64,000 nt of DNA from an uncultured Acetobacteraceae bacterium. GTDB lineage: Bacteria > Pseudomonadota > Alphaproteobacteria > Acetobacterales > Acetobacteraceae. Below the pieces are notes generated by a model, which had not been told where the DNA came from, ran no database searches, and saw only the letters and a program-made list of their open reading frames with translations. The position numbers were made by a program, and so were the translations under genes. Below are positions 1 to 9,698 of this stretch, in pieces. Location: contig CALMVT010000494.1 of the NCBI GenBank assembly GCA_937873175.1, positions 17,555 to 81,554 on the forward strand, written 5' to 3'. How positions within the stretch are numbered: position 1 is the first letter of the stretch; each line of letters starts with the position of its first letter.

Positions 1-219
1 CTCTCCACCTAGGCCGATCCACAGGACGTGGATCACGGCCGCGCCCAGCAGCGACACGAACAGCCGGTCGCCGCGCGTGGTGGGAAAGCGCAGGATGCCT
101 CGGCGCGGCGCCTCCGGCCGCAGCAGCGCGAGCGCGGTCATGCCCGCCAGCGTCGCGGCCAGCAGTGCGAAGAACGCCGCCGTTTGCCAGGTCCACGCCA
201 TCCAGGAGAAATCCGGCAT
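1..219 (-). CDS. glpU: Small membrane protein, DUF2160/GlpU-like (C-terminus cut by window edge)
   Basis: Reverse strand reads MPDFSWMAWTWQTAAFFALLAATLAGMTALALLRPEAPRRGILRFPTTRGDRLFVSLLGAAVIHVLWIGLGGE; position just downstream of glpQ matches the rhizobial glpSTPQUV order. Not in the supplied ORF track because it runs off the edge. Confidence 0.75.
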   Translation of the reverse strand, partial: MPDFSWMAWTWQTAAFFALLAATLAGMTALALLRPEAPRRGILRFPTTRGDRLFVSLLGAAVIHVLWIGLGGE

Positions 220-249
220 CACTCGCGTCCCAGGGCGAAGCCCCACATG

Positions 250-1047
250 CTACACGCGACCAAGGGCGAAGCCCTTGGCGATGTGGTTGCGCACGAACCA
301 GATCACGAGCGCGCCGGGCAGCAGCGTCAAGACGCCGGCCGCCGCCAGCAGGCCCCAGTCCATGCCGGCTGCCGAGATGGTTCGCGTCATGATGGCCGCG
401 ATCGGCTTTGCGTTCACCGTGGTGAGGGTCCGCGCTAGCAGCAGCTCGACCCAGGAGAACATGAAGCAGAAAAACGCGGCCACGCCGATGCCGTTGGCGA
501 TCAGCGGCAGGAAGATGCGCCCGAAGAAGCGGGGGAAGGAATAGCCATCGATCTGCGCGGTCTCGTCGATCTCGCGCGGCACGGCCGACATGAACCCTTC
601 CAGAATCCACACCGCGAGCGGCACATTGAACAGGCAGTGCGCGAGTGCGATGGCCCAGGGCGTATCGAACAGGCCAACCGCCGAGTACAGGTTGAAGAAC
701 GGCAGCGCAAACACCGCCGGGGGCGCCATGCGGTTCGACAGCAGCCAGAAGAACAGGTGCTTGTCGCCGAGAAAGCGGTAGCGGCTGAACGCATACGCTG
801 CCGGCAGCGCGCAGGCGAGCGACAAAGCCGTGTTGATGACCACGTAAGTCAGCGAGTTGATGTAGCCCGAGTACCAAGACGGGTCTGTGAAGATGCGGAC
901 GTAGTTCGCAAGCGTCGGCGCATGCGGCCAAAGCGAAACGCCGGCCGTGATCTCCGTGTTCGTCTTGAAGCTCATGTTCACCAGCCAGTAGATCGGCAGG
1001 CTGAGCGCCAGCAGGTAGGTCAGCAGAATCGCCCGGCGCGCATTCAC
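250..1047 (-). CDS. glpQ: Glycerol ABC transporter permease (MalG/UgpE-like)
   Basis: 265 aa multi-TM protein with MalFG-type EAA loop (VPREIDETAQIDGYSFPRFFGRIFLPL); operon context with glpD. Confidence 0.8.
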   Translation of the reverse strand: MNARRAILLTYLLALSLPIYWLVNMSFKTNTEITAGVSLWPHAPTLANYVRIFTDPSWYSGYINSLTYVVINTALSLACALPAAYAFSRYRFLGDKHLFFWLLSNRMAPPAVFALPFFNLYSAVGLFDTPWAIALAHCLFNVPLAVWILEGFMSAVPREIDETAQIDGYSFPRFFGRIFLPLIANGIGVAAFFCFMFSWVELLLARTLTTVNAKPIAAIMTRTISAAGMDWGLLAAAGVLTLLPGALVIWFVRNHIAKGFALGRV

Positions 1048-1934
1048 GGCGTCGGCTCCCGCGCGGCGTCAAGCTGCGTCATCGCGGTGAAGAACACCCA
1101 GCACACCAGCAGCGTCATCAGGTTGTAGACAAGGCTCATCGCCGCCGCTTTGCCGAGATCGAACTGGCCGAGCGCCAGCTTCACGAGGTCGATGGACAAA
1201 AAGGTCGTCGAGTTGCCGGGGCCGCCGCCGGTGACGACGAACGGCTCGGTGTAGATCATGAAGCTGTCGATGAAACGCAGCAGCACGCCGATCACCAGCA
1301 CGCGCTTGAGCTTCGGCAGCTCGATGTTGCGGAACACCGCCCAGCGCCCGGCGCCGTCGATGCGCGCCGCCTGGTAGTAGGCGTCCGGGATCGCCCGCAG
1401 CCCGGCATAGCACAGCAGCGCCACCAGCGACGTCCAATGCCACACGTCCATGACGATCACCGTGAACCACGCGGCGGTGGCGTTTCCAGCGTAGTTGTAG
1501 TCGATGCCGAGCCCGTTCACCGCGGCGCCGAACAGCCCGATGTCGGCCCGGGCGAACACCTGCCAGATCGTCCCCACCACGTTCCACGGCACCAGCAGCG
1601 GCAGCGCCATGACCACCATCGTGACCGCAAGCTGCCACCCGCCGCGCGGCATGCACAACGCCACCAAGATGCCGAGCGGCACCTCGATGGCGAGGATCAC
1701 GGCGGAGAACACGAGGTTGCGCCCGAGTGCCGCCAGGAACCGGCCGCCCAACTCGCTCGTGGGGTCCAGCAGTTCGCGGAACCAGCCCATGCCGTTCCAG
1801 AAGAACTGGTTGTTGCCGAAGCTGTCCTGCACCGAGTAGTTCACCACCGTCATCAGTGGCAGCACGGCCGAGAACAGCACAACGGCGAACACCGGCAGCA
1901 CCAGCAGCCAGGCACGGTCGTCCCTGGGCTTCAT
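1044..1934 (-). CDS. glpP: Glycerol ABC transporter permease (MalF/UgpA-like)
   Basis: 296 aa, EAA loop IPDAYYQAARIDGAGRWAVFRNIELPKLKRV; overlaps glpQ by 4 nt. Confidence 0.8.
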   Translation of the reverse strand: MKPRDDRAWLLVLPVFAVVLFSAVLPLMTVVNYSVQDSFGNNQFFWNGMGWFRELLDPTSELGGRFLAALGRNLVFSAVILAIEVPLGILVALCMPRGGWQLAVTMVVMALPLLVPWNVVGTIWQVFARADIGLFGAAVNGLGIDYNYAGNATAAWFTVIVMDVWHWTSLVALLCYAGLRAIPDAYYQAARIDGAGRWAVFRNIELPKLKRVLVIGVLLRFIDSFMIYTEPFVVTGGGPGNSTTFLSIDLVKLALGQFDLGKAAAMSLVYNLMTLLVCWVFFTAMTQLDAAREPTP

Positions 1935-2998
1935 AGCGGCGCCATCAGCCGGTCGTCCGAATAAACGTGGATGCGCGACGGCTCGATCCGCAGCCGCGCT
2001 TCGGTTCCCTGGATCGCCGCATTTGCCGCTACCCGCGCCACCAGCGGATGCCGGCCGAGCCGCACGCGCGCCAGCCGCACGCGCCCGAGGTCGTCGATGC
2101 GATCCACCTGCACCGGCAGGCCCTCCGCGGCCAGCTCGGCGAAGTCTGGGCGCACCCCCACCTGCACTCGCCCGGCCGGCGCAGCGTACTGCCCGGCCAG
2201 GGCCAGCGTGTAACCGTCCACCCGCGCTTCCGCGCCTGCCACGGTCGCCGGCAGCAGGTTCATGCCGGGCGAGCCGATGAAATGGCCCACAAAGGTGTGG
2301 TCCGGCCGGTCGAACAGCTCCGCTGGCGTGCCGACCTGCAGCACCTGGCCGCCATTCATCACTACCACCTGGTCGGCAAAGGTCAGCGCCTCCGTTTGGT
2401 CATGCGTGACATAGATCATCAGCAGGTCGAGGGCGCGGTGCACCGCCTTGAGCTTGGAGCGCAGTTCCCATTTGAGGCCGGGGTCGATCACCGTCAGCGG
2501 CTCGTCGAACAGCACCGCAGCCACGTCCTGCCGCACCAAACCGCGGCCGAGCGAGATTTTCTGCTTGGCATCGGCCGAAAGGTTGCGGGCCGGGCGCTCC
2601 AGCACGTCCAGCAGGCCGAGCATGGAAGCGGTTTTCCTCACCTGCGCCGAAACCTCCGCCGCCCCCATGCCGCGGTTGCGCAGCGGAAAGGCGAGGTTTC
2701 CCGCAACCGTCATGGTGTCGTAGATCACTGGGAACTGGAACACCTGGGCGATGTTGCGCCGCTCGGTCGGCAGCGCCGTCACGTCCCGGCCATCGAACAG
2801 CAGCCGCCCCACCGTCGGCTGCACCAGGCCGGAGATGATGTTGAGCAGCGTTGTCTTGCCGCAGCCGCTGGGTCCGAGCAGCGCATACGCCTTGCCCTGC
2901 TCCCACACGAGATGCAGCGGGCGCAGCGCGTAGTCCGCGTCCGTCTTCGGCCGCGGCCCGTAGGCGTGGGCGATGCCGTCGAGCGTGATCTGCGCCAT
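1931..2998 (-). CDS. glpT: ABC transporter ATP-binding protein (GlpT-like)
   Basis: Walker A GPSGCGKTT; likely start MAQITLDG within the longer ORF 1931..3424. Signature region reads LSADAKQKISLGRG instead of LSGGQ, as in the glycerol-type subfamily. Confidence 0.75.
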   Translation of the reverse strand: MAQITLDGIAHAYGPRPKTDADYALRPLHLVWEQGKAYALLGPSGCGKTTLLNIISGLVQPTVGRLLFDGRDVTALPTERRNIAQVFQFPVIYDTMTVAGNLAFPLRNRGMGAAEVSAQVRKTASMLGLLDVLERPARNLSADAKQKISLGRGLVRQDVAAVLFDEPLTVIDPGLKWELRSKLKAVHRALDLLMIYVTHDQTEALTFADQVVVMNGGQVLQVGTPAELFDRPDHTFVGHFIGSPGMNLLPATVAGAEARVDGYTLALAGQYAAPAGRVQVGVRPDFAELAAEGLPVQVDRIDDLGRVRLARVRLGRHPLVARVAANAAIQGTEARLRIEPSRIHVYSDDRLMAPL

Positions 2999-4041
2999 CA
3001 GGCCACCGCCTCCGCCATCGGCTGCTCCGCCGCCGGCACGAACTGGCCGGCGCCGTCGAACGCCATCACCTGCGAAGGGTGGACATGCACCTGCACCGCT
3101 TGCCCCGGCGGCAGGTCCACGACGCCGGGCAGCAGCGCCACCCAGGTTTCCGCCCCGATATCGACGTGCACGAAGCTTTCGGACCCGGTGATCTCCGTCA
3201 CCGACACCCGGCCCTCGAACCCCAGGCGGCCCGGCGGCGGCGGGCCGAGCGACAAATGCTCGGCACGGAAGCCGAGCCGGGCAGCGCCGGGCGCCAATCC
3301 TGGCAGCACGTCGGCGTCCAGCTCGTTCAACGGCGGATCGCTGAACACCCGCGCCGCTTCCAGCGTGTTCGGCCGCCGGTATACCTCCGCGGTCGGCCCG
3401 CTCTGGGTCACGCGGCCTTCCCACAAGGTCGAGGTTCGGCCGCCGAGCAGCAGCGCCTCCATCGGCTCCGTCGTGGCATAAACCAGGATGGCGCCGGTCC
3501 GGGCGAACAAGGGGGGCAACTCCTCCCGTAGCTCCTCGCGCAGCTTGTAGTCGAGGTTGGCCAGCGGCTCGTCGAGCAGCACCAGCGACGCGCGCTTCAC
3601 CAGCGCCCGCGCGATGGCGGTTCGCTGCTGCTGCCCGCCGGACAACTGGCCCGGCAGCCGGCGCAGCAGCGGCTCCAGCCGCAGCAGCCGCGCCGCTTCC
3701 GCCACCCGCGCGTCCCGCTCGGCCCGCGGCAGCCCGGCGATGCGCAGCGGGGAGGCGATGTTCTCGTAAACCGAAAGCGTGGGGTAGTTCACGAACTGCT
3801 GGTAAACCATCGCCACCGAGCGCCGCCGCACCGGCACGCCCGTCACGTCGTCGCCGTCCAGCAGGATGCAGCCCCGGTCCGGCCGGTCCAGCCCGGCCAT
3901 CACCCGCATCAGGGACGTCTTGCCCGACAGGGTCGGACCCAGCAGCACGTTCAGCGTCCCGCGCTCCAGTGTAAGCGACACGGCGTCCAGCACGGTCGCG
4001 CCGGGCACGCCGAGGCCGACATCCTGCAGCACCAGGCTCAC
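2998..4041 (-). CDS. glpS: ABC transporter ATP-binding protein (GlpS-like)
   Basis: LSGGQQQRTAIARAL, Walker B LVLLDEPLANLD; probable GTG start at 4041 overlapping the glpD stop. Confidence 0.75.
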   Translation of the reverse strand: MSLVLQDVGLGVPGATVLDAVSLTLERGTLNVLLGPTLSGKTSLMRVMAGLDRPDRGCILLDGDDVTGVPVRRRSVAMVYQQFVNYPTLSVYENIASPLRIAGLPRAERDARVAEAARLLRLEPLLRRLPGQLSGGQQQRTAIARALVKRASLVLLDEPLANLDYKLREELREELPPLFARTGAILVYATTEPMEALLLGGRTSTLWEGRVTQSGPTAEVYRRPNTLEAARVFSDPPLNELDADVLPGLAPGAARLGFRAEHLSLGPPPPGRLGFEGRVSVTEITGSESFVHVDIGAETWVALLPGVVDLPPGQAVQVHVHPSQVMAFDGAGQFVPAAEQPMAEAVA

Positions 4042-5570
4042 GCCACGGCCGCCCTGTCGGGCGCGCGGGCGGCCGCCATGGCGGCGTCCAACGCCTCGAT
4101 CTGCTGCGCGCCCAGCCGCAGCCCCAGCTTGGACCGGCGCCACACCACGTCCGCGGCGCGCGTCGCCCATTCCTCGCGCATGAGGTAATCCACCTCCGCC
4201 TGCGTCAGCCCGGCGCCGAAATCGCGTCCCATGGCCTCCATGCTCCCGGCCTCCCCGACCAGCGCGGCGGCGCAGGTGCCGTAGGCGCGGACCAGGCGCC
4301 GGGCGAGGGCGGGCGGCAGGAATGGCGCGCGGGCGGACAGCCGCGCCACCTCCGCGTCGAACCCGTCCGGCGGGAAGTCGCCGCCGGGCAGGGGCGCCGA
4401 TGCGGTCCAGCCGGAGGCAAGGCCCTGCGCCGCGGGCAGATGCGGGGCGAGCCGCGCCAGCGCCGCCTCCGCCAACCGCCGGTAGGTGGTGATCTTGCCG
4501 CCGAACACCGACAGCACGGCGCCGCCGCCGCCAGGAGCTTCAAGCTTCAAAACGTAGTCCCGCGTCGCTTCCTGCGCCGCCGAAGCGCCGTCGTCATACA
4601 GCGGGCGCACGCCGGAATAGGACCAGACGACTTCATCGGGTGTCACGGGCTTGACGAAATACTCGCTCGCGGCACGGCAGATATAGCCGATCTCCTCCGC
4701 CGTCGCGTGCACGTCTGCCGGGTCGCCCTTGTAGTCGAAGTCCGTGGTGCCGATCAGGGTGAAGTCGGTTTCATACGGGATGGCGAAGAAGATGCGGCCG
4801 TCGGCGTTCTGGAAGATGTAGCAGCGGTCATGCTCGTAAATACGGCGCACCACGACGTGGCTGCCCTGGACCAGCCGCACCGTGGCGGGCGCGTTGGAGC
4901 GCATCACGGTGGACAGCACCTCCCCCACCCACGGCCCGGCCGCGTTCACCAGCGCGCGCGCCCGCGCCGTGCGCCGCCCGCCGTGCTCATCCGTAAGCGT
5001 CAGTGCCCAGCCATCCCCGTCCCGCACCGCGGACGCGACCCGCGTGCGCGTCAGCACGGCGGCGCCCCGGTCCGCGGCGTCCCGCGCGTTCAGCACGACC
5101 ATGCGGCTATCCTCCACCCAGCAATCCGAATACTCGAACGCCAAGGTGAACTCGGGCTTCAGCGGCACGCCGGCCGGGTCGTGGCGCAGCTGGACGGTGC
5201 GGGTCTTGGGCAGCAAGCGCCGCCCGCCCAGGTGGTCATACAGGAATAGCCCGGCGCGCAGCAGCCAGGCCGGACGCTGCCCCCGGTTGTGCGGCAGCAC
5301 GAAGCGCAGCGGCCAAACGATGTGCGGCGCCATGCGCCAGATGACCTCGCGCTCCAGCAGCGCTTCGCGCACCAAGCGGAATTCCCGGTGCTCCAGGTAG
5401 CGTAGCCCGCCGTGGATCAGCTTGGTGGACGCGGAGGAAGTTCCGCCGCCCAGGTCCGCCTGCTCGCACAGCAGCACCGACCAGCCGCGCCCGGCGGCGT
5501 CCCGCGCGATGCCGCAGCCGTTGATGCCGCCGCCGATCACCGCAAGATCGTATTGCCGCTCCGCTTCCAC
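4038..5570 (-). CDS. glpD: Aerobic glycerol-3-phosphate dehydrogenase
   Basis: FAD motif YDLAVIGGGINGCGIARDAAGRGWSVLLCEQADLGGGTSSASTKLIHGGLRYLE; start uncertain (GTG 5570 or upstream ATG 5672). Confidence 0.92.
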   Translation of the reverse strand: MEAERQYDLAVIGGGINGCGIARDAAGRGWSVLLCEQADLGGGTSSASTKLIHGGLRYLEHREFRLVREALLEREVIWRMAPHIVWPLRFVLPHNRGQRPAWLLRAGLFLYDHLGGRRLLPKTRTVQLRHDPAGVPLKPEFTLAFEYSDCWVEDSRMVVLNARDAADRGAAVLTRTRVASAVRDGDGWALTLTDEHGGRRTARARALVNAAGPWVGEVLSTVMRSNAPATVRLVQGSHVVVRRIYEHDRCYIFQNADGRIFFAIPYETDFTLIGTTDFDYKGDPADVHATAEEIGYICRAASEYFVKPVTPDEVVWSYSGVRPLYDDGASAAQEATRDYVLKLEAPGGGGAVLSVFGGKITTYRRLAEAALARLAPHLPAAQGLASGWTASAPLPGGDFPPDGFDAEVARLSARAPFLPPALARRLVRAYGTCAAALVGEAGSMEAMGRDFGAGLTQAEVDYLMREEWATRAADVVWRRSKLGLRLGAQQIEALDAAMAAARAPDRAAVA

Positions 5571-5584
5571 CCTGCGCCTTCGAT

Positions 5585-5635
5585 TTGTTCGCACGGCAGC
5601 GTATTCCGTCCCTATCCGAACATCAAGGCGAACAT
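5585..5635. promoter_or_regulatory. Candidate GlpR operator half-sites between glpR and glpD
   Basis: CGAACAT at 5617-5623 and 5629-5635 (12-bp spacing) plus inverted TTGTTCG at 5585-5591; resembles the known E. coli GlpR half-site WATKYTCGWW. Confidence 0.45.
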
Positions 5636-5664
5636 TCGCTGCCCGAGCGCCCCGAGCCCGGTGC

Positions 5665-6477
5665 TCAGTCATCCGGCTCCACCGGGCCTCCCGCTTCCAC
5701 CACCTCCACGCCGTGCAACCGGCACAGCTCGGCGGCGGCGGGGTCGAGCCGGTCGGTCACAAGCGTGTCCACCTCCGACAGGTGCGCCACTCGGACCGGC
5801 GCCTGCCGGGCGAACTTGCTGCTGTCCGTGACCAGCACCACGCGGCGGGCGTGCTCGATGATGGCGCGGCTGACCCTCACTTCCCGCAGGTCGAAGTCGA
5901 GCAGCGTCCCGTCCGCGTCGATGGCGGAGGTGCCGATCACCGCGATGTCCACCCGGAACTGGTTGATCAGCTCCACCGTCGCCGCGCCCGTCACGCCGCC
6001 GTCCGAGCGGCGCACCGCGCCGCCGGCCATCACCACCTCGATCGCCGGGCGGCGATACAGTTCCACCGCGACGTGCAGGTTGTTGGTGATCACCAGCAGC
6101 CCTTCATGTCGGGCAAGCGCGCGGGCGACCTCTTCCGTCGTGGTTCCGATGTTGATGAACAAGGACGACTGCGCGGGCACGAGCCGGGCCGTGGCTTCCC
6201 CGATCAGCCGCTTGTGCGGCTGCGCTACCAGGCGGCGGGCGTCGTAGGCGAGGTTCTGCACGCCCGATGCGATCATGGCGCCGCCGTGCACCCGGGTCAG
6301 CATGCGCTGCCCGCACAGGTCATGCAGGTCGCGGCGGATGGTCTGCGGCGTCACGCCGAACCGCCCGGCCATGTCATCCACGCCCACCCGGCCGGTCTCG
6401 CGGGCGAGCGCGATGATCTCGGATTGACGACGGGACGACGTGCTCACGCTGGGTGCTCCGAACTGCCGCGGCCGCAT
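5665..6477 (-). CDS. glpR: DeoR-family transcriptional regulator (GlpR-like)
   Basis: DeoR HTH (RQSEIIALARETGRVGVDDMAGRFGVTPQTIRRDLHDLC), sensor domain; adjacent to glpD. Start ambiguous (6477 ATG or 6447 GTG). Confidence 0.8.
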   Translation of the reverse strand: MRPRQFGAPSVSTSSRRQSEIIALARETGRVGVDDMAGRFGVTPQTIRRDLHDLCGQRMLTRVHGGAMIASGVQNLAYDARRLVAQPHKRLIGEATARLVPAQSSLFINIGTTTEEVARALARHEGLLVITNNLHVAVELYRRPAIEVVMAGGAVRRSDGGVTGAATVELINQFRVDIAVIGTSAIDADGTLLDFDLREVRVSRAIIEHARRVVLVTDSSKFARQAPVRVAHLSEVDTLVTDRLDPAAAELCRLHGVEVVEAGGPVEPDD

Positions 6478-6549
6478 TGTCCATGGGATCGGCAGCCGTG
6501 CCAACTCGATCGGGGCCGGGCCGCCCCTGCCAAGCGGCAAGCCCCGGGG

Positions 6550-7980
6550 TTAGCTGGACAGGGGTTCCGCCACGTTTTCGAGCGATTGGCCCTGCGCGTC
6601 GATCCCCAAGGCCAGCTCCGTGGCCGCGGCGGCGAGCATCAGCGCGGCGGCGGCGGCATAGCCGCCGGCCACGAACCAGGACTGCCCGGTGTCGATCAGG
6701 CGGCCGAAGATCCAGGGCGCGACGATGCCCCCGACTGCGGTTCCGATCGCGTAGAACAGGGCAATGGCAAGCGACCGGGCTTCCAGCGGAAAGATCTCGC
6801 TCGCCGTCATGTAGGCGGAACTCGCGGCGGCGGACGCCACGAAGAAGATGGCCATCCACGCGAAGGTCTGCGTCCAGGCGGTGAGCACGCCGCTGCCGAA
6901 CAGCGCCGCGACAACGATCAGCAGCACGCCGCTCAGGCCGTAGGTCGCCGTGATCATCTTGCGGCGGCCGATCGAGTCGAACAACGGGCCGATCACGATC
7001 GGGCCGAGGAAGTTGCCCGCCGCCAAGGGCAGGATGTAAAGCCCGGTGCGCTCGTTCGGCACCTGGTAGAACGTCGCGAGCACCAGGCCGTAGGTGAAGA
7101 ACACCGCGTTGAACAGGAACGCCTGCGCGGTCATCAGCACCACGGCCAGCAGGCTGCGGGCACGGAACTTGCCAAACATGGCCTTGAAGATCGGCGCCAA
7201 CCCGACATGGGGCTGCGGGCGCAGCTTCAGCGTTTTCGCCTCCGGCTCCGGCAGGTCCCGGCCGGTGTCGCGCTTCACCCGCGCCTCGATCTCGCGCAGC
7301 GTGTCGTCGGCCTCCTGCTGGCGGGCATGGGTGACCAGCCAGCGCGGGCTTTCCGGCACGAAGCGACGCAGGAACACCACGAAGATGCCGAGCACGCCGC
7401 CAATGCCGAAGCCAATGCGCCAGCCCAGGTCCAGCCCGACCAGGGTGCCCCCGAGCAGCAGCAGCGACCCGGCGGCGCCGGCGGCCGCGCCGAACCAATA
7501 GCTGCCGTTCACGATCATGTCGATGCGGCCGCGCAGCCGGGCCGGGATCAGCTCGTCGATGGCCGAGTTGACCGAAGCGTAGCCGCCGCCGATGCCGATG
7601 CCGGTCAGCAGCCGGAAGGCAGCGAAGCTCCAGCCGTTCCAGCTCAGCGCCGTCAGGATCACGCCGACGAAGTAAAGCCCAAGCGTGACGTTGAACAGCG
7701 GACGACGGCCGACGCGGTCGGTGAGCCAGCCGAAGAACACCGCGCCGGACACCGCCCCCACCACGTAGCAGGACGCGATGGCGCCGACCTGTTCGGACGA
7801 CAGGGCCAGGGTCCGCTTGTCCTGCAGCACCGGGCCGATCGAGCCGACGATCGTCACCTCCAGCCCGTCCAGCACCCAGGTGATGCCCAAGGCCGCAATC
7901 ACCAGCAGGTGGAAGCGGCTGAACGGCAGCCGGTCGAGGCGCGCAGGGATGTCGGTCTCGATTTCCCGCGCGTCCGTCAT
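6550..7980 (-). CDS. MFS transporter (sugar/aromatic-acid symporter type)
   Basis: 476 aa, 12-TM MFS with motifs GWLTDRVGRRPLFN and PESPRWL. Confidence 0.85.
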   Translation of the reverse strand: MTDAREIETDIPARLDRLPFSRFHLLVIAALGITWVLDGLEVTIVGSIGPVLQDKRTLALSSEQVGAIASCYVVGAVSGAVFFGWLTDRVGRRPLFNVTLGLYFVGVILTALSWNGWSFAAFRLLTGIGIGGGYASVNSAIDELIPARLRGRIDMIVNGSYWFGAAAGAAGSLLLLGGTLVGLDLGWRIGFGIGGVLGIFVVFLRRFVPESPRWLVTHARQQEADDTLREIEARVKRDTGRDLPEPEAKTLKLRPQPHVGLAPIFKAMFGKFRARSLLAVVLMTAQAFLFNAVFFTYGLVLATFYQVPNERTGLYILPLAAGNFLGPIVIGPLFDSIGRRKMITATYGLSGVLLIVVAALFGSGVLTAWTQTFAWMAIFFVASAAASSAYMTASEIFPLEARSLAIALFYAIGTAVGGIVAPWIFGRLIDTGQSWFVAGGYAAAAALMLAAAATELALGIDAQGQSLENVAEPLSS

Positions 7981-8170
7981 GGGGCACGGCCGGCAGGCTG
8001 GCCCCTTCCTACGGCCCGGAAGCGGATGGGGGCAGCCGCCGCCGTGAGCATAGGCCTCCGCCGGCCGGGCCGGGCGGCCTGCTCGCAGCGGGGAAGGAAG
8101 CCAGTACGAGCCATGCGGCGCATCCTATTGTCGTTGGAGTGGAGCAAATGACCCGATGCGTCCGGCCGCA

Positions 8171-8833
8171 TCATCGCGATGCCAACCGCTGCTCGTAAGC
8201 CTGAACGAAGCGCGTCGCCGGGAACAGCAGCGCGAAGTAGATCAACGCGACCACCGTGTAAACCTCAAGGGGACGGTAGGTGTCCGCAGTGATCAACGTG
8301 CCCTGGTAAAGCAGGTCGGGCACCGCAATCGTCGAAACGAGAGACGTGTTCTTGAGCTGGATGATGGACTGGTTCATGAAGGGCGGCACCATGCGCCGCA
8401 CAGCCTGCGGCAGCACCACCAAACGCATGACGTGCCGACGCCGCAGCCCCAGCGCCCGCGCGGCGTCCCACTGCCCCGCCTCGATCGACACGATGCCGCC
8501 GCGGAAGATTTCGGCGTAGAACGCGCCCGTGTACAACGAAAGCACCGCGGTTGCGGCGACGGTCGCCGGGATCTGCACACCCAGGATCACCGGCAGCGCG
8601 TAATAGAACCAGATAATCTGGACCAGCAGCGGCGTGCACCGGAACGCCTCGATCAACCCCACCAGCGGTGCGTTGACGAGACGGGATTTCGACAGCCGCG
8701 CCAGCCCGACCAGCAACCCGACCACCAAGCCGAGCAGGATCGTGCCCACCGTGTAGGCCAGGGTGACGAGCACGCCGGACATGAATAACGGCGCGTAGCG
8801 CCACAGGAACCCGAAGCTCCATTGGTAGGCCAC
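8171..8833 (-). CDS. Polar amino acid ABC transporter permease (HisM/GlnP-like)
   Basis: 220 aa; EAFRCTPLLVQIIWFYYALP and EAGQWDAARALGLRRRHVMRLVVLPQAVRRMVPP. Confidence 0.88.
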   Translation of the reverse strand: MAYQWSFGFLWRYAPLFMSGVLVTLAYTVGTILLGLVVGLLVGLARLSKSRLVNAPLVGLIEAFRCTPLLVQIIWFYYALPVILGVQIPATVAATAVLSLYTGAFYAEIFRGGIVSIEAGQWDAARALGLRRRHVMRLVVLPQAVRRMVPPFMNQSIIQLKNTSLVSTIAVPDLLYQGTLITADTYRPLEVYTVVALIYFALLFPATRFVQAYEQRLASR

Positions 8834-8849
8834 CCGGCGTTCGACGCTT

Positions 8850-9698
8850 TTAAAAGCTCAGCTCGGACGGCAGGTCATCCGGCTTCACGCCCAACTGCTC
8901 AAGCCCGGCCAGCATCCATTCCCGGATCTGGCCGGTGCCGCGGTTGTAATCGAGCCAGGCGTCCAGCACCTCCCGGAAGCGCGTGTCGGCCTCACGCTGG
9001 AGGCCCAGGCTGCTCGGCAGCGCCACCGTGGGACGGCCAAGCAGGTGATACGGCCCTAGGCCCGAGTTCTTGCCCACGGCGGCTAGCCCCAGCAGCCCCG
9101 CCAGGATGTCCACGTCCACCCGGCCGGATTGCAGCGCCAGGATGCACTCGTCGCGCGTCTTGAACCCGGTGAGCTGCGCCTTGGGGGCGAACCGGTGCGC
9201 GCAGGTGTCGTGCAAGGAGCCGATGTCGAACGCCACCCGGATGTCGGGCTTGTTGATGTCGTCCCACGTCTTGGGATTGAAGCCCTTCTTCGCCAGGCAG
9301 CCGAACGGGTTGATGATCGCCGGGCGGGTGAAGCCGATGGCGAGCGCGCGCTGCGGCGTCGGGTTCAAGGCGAAGGCGAGGTCGATCTTGTTGGATTGCA
9401 GGTCGAGCACCGAGTTGCCGTAAGTGGATTCGACGTATTCCAGCTTGGCGCCGAACACGTCCGCGATGCTCTTGGCCATCTCGATGGAAGCGCCGCTCCA
9501 GGCGCCCGTCATCAGGTCCTTGCGGAAATATGGCAGCTCGCCGGGCAAGGCCGCGACCCGCAGCGCCTTGGTGCGCCCGATGCGCTCAAACGTGCTTTCC
9601 CGGCTGTCCTGCGCCTGCGCCTGCGCCGCCGCGGCCACGCCGGCCACCGGCAGCGCCGCCATTGTTGCCGCGAGGGATCGGCGAGTTCGGCTGGTCAT
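8850..9698 (-). CDS. Amino acid ABC transporter substrate-binding protein (SBP_bac_3)
   Basis: Signal peptide MTSRTRRSLAATMAALPVAGVAAAAQAQA; FERIGRTKALRVAALPGELPYF; start inside the longer ORF. Confidence 0.85.
   Translation of the reverse strand: MTSRTRRSLAATMAALPVAGVAAAAQAQAQDSRESTFERIGRTKALRVAALPGELPYFRKDLMTGAWSGASIEMAKSIADVFGAKLEYVESTYGNSVLDLQSNKIDLAFALNPTPQRALAIGFTRPAIINPFGCLAKKGFNPKTWDDINKPDIRVAFDIGSLHDTCAHRFAPKAQLTGFKTRDECILALQSGRVDVDILAGLLGLAAVGKNSGLGPYHLLGRPTVALPSSLGLQREADTRFREVLDAWLDYNRGTGQIREWMLAGLEQLGVKPDDLPSELSF

Noticed and set aside
5422-8151. 909-aa plus-strand ORF opposite glpR and the MFS gene
   Set aside because: Antisense composition (HRR/QQ/GG-rich), no recognisable domain, opposite well-supported genes.
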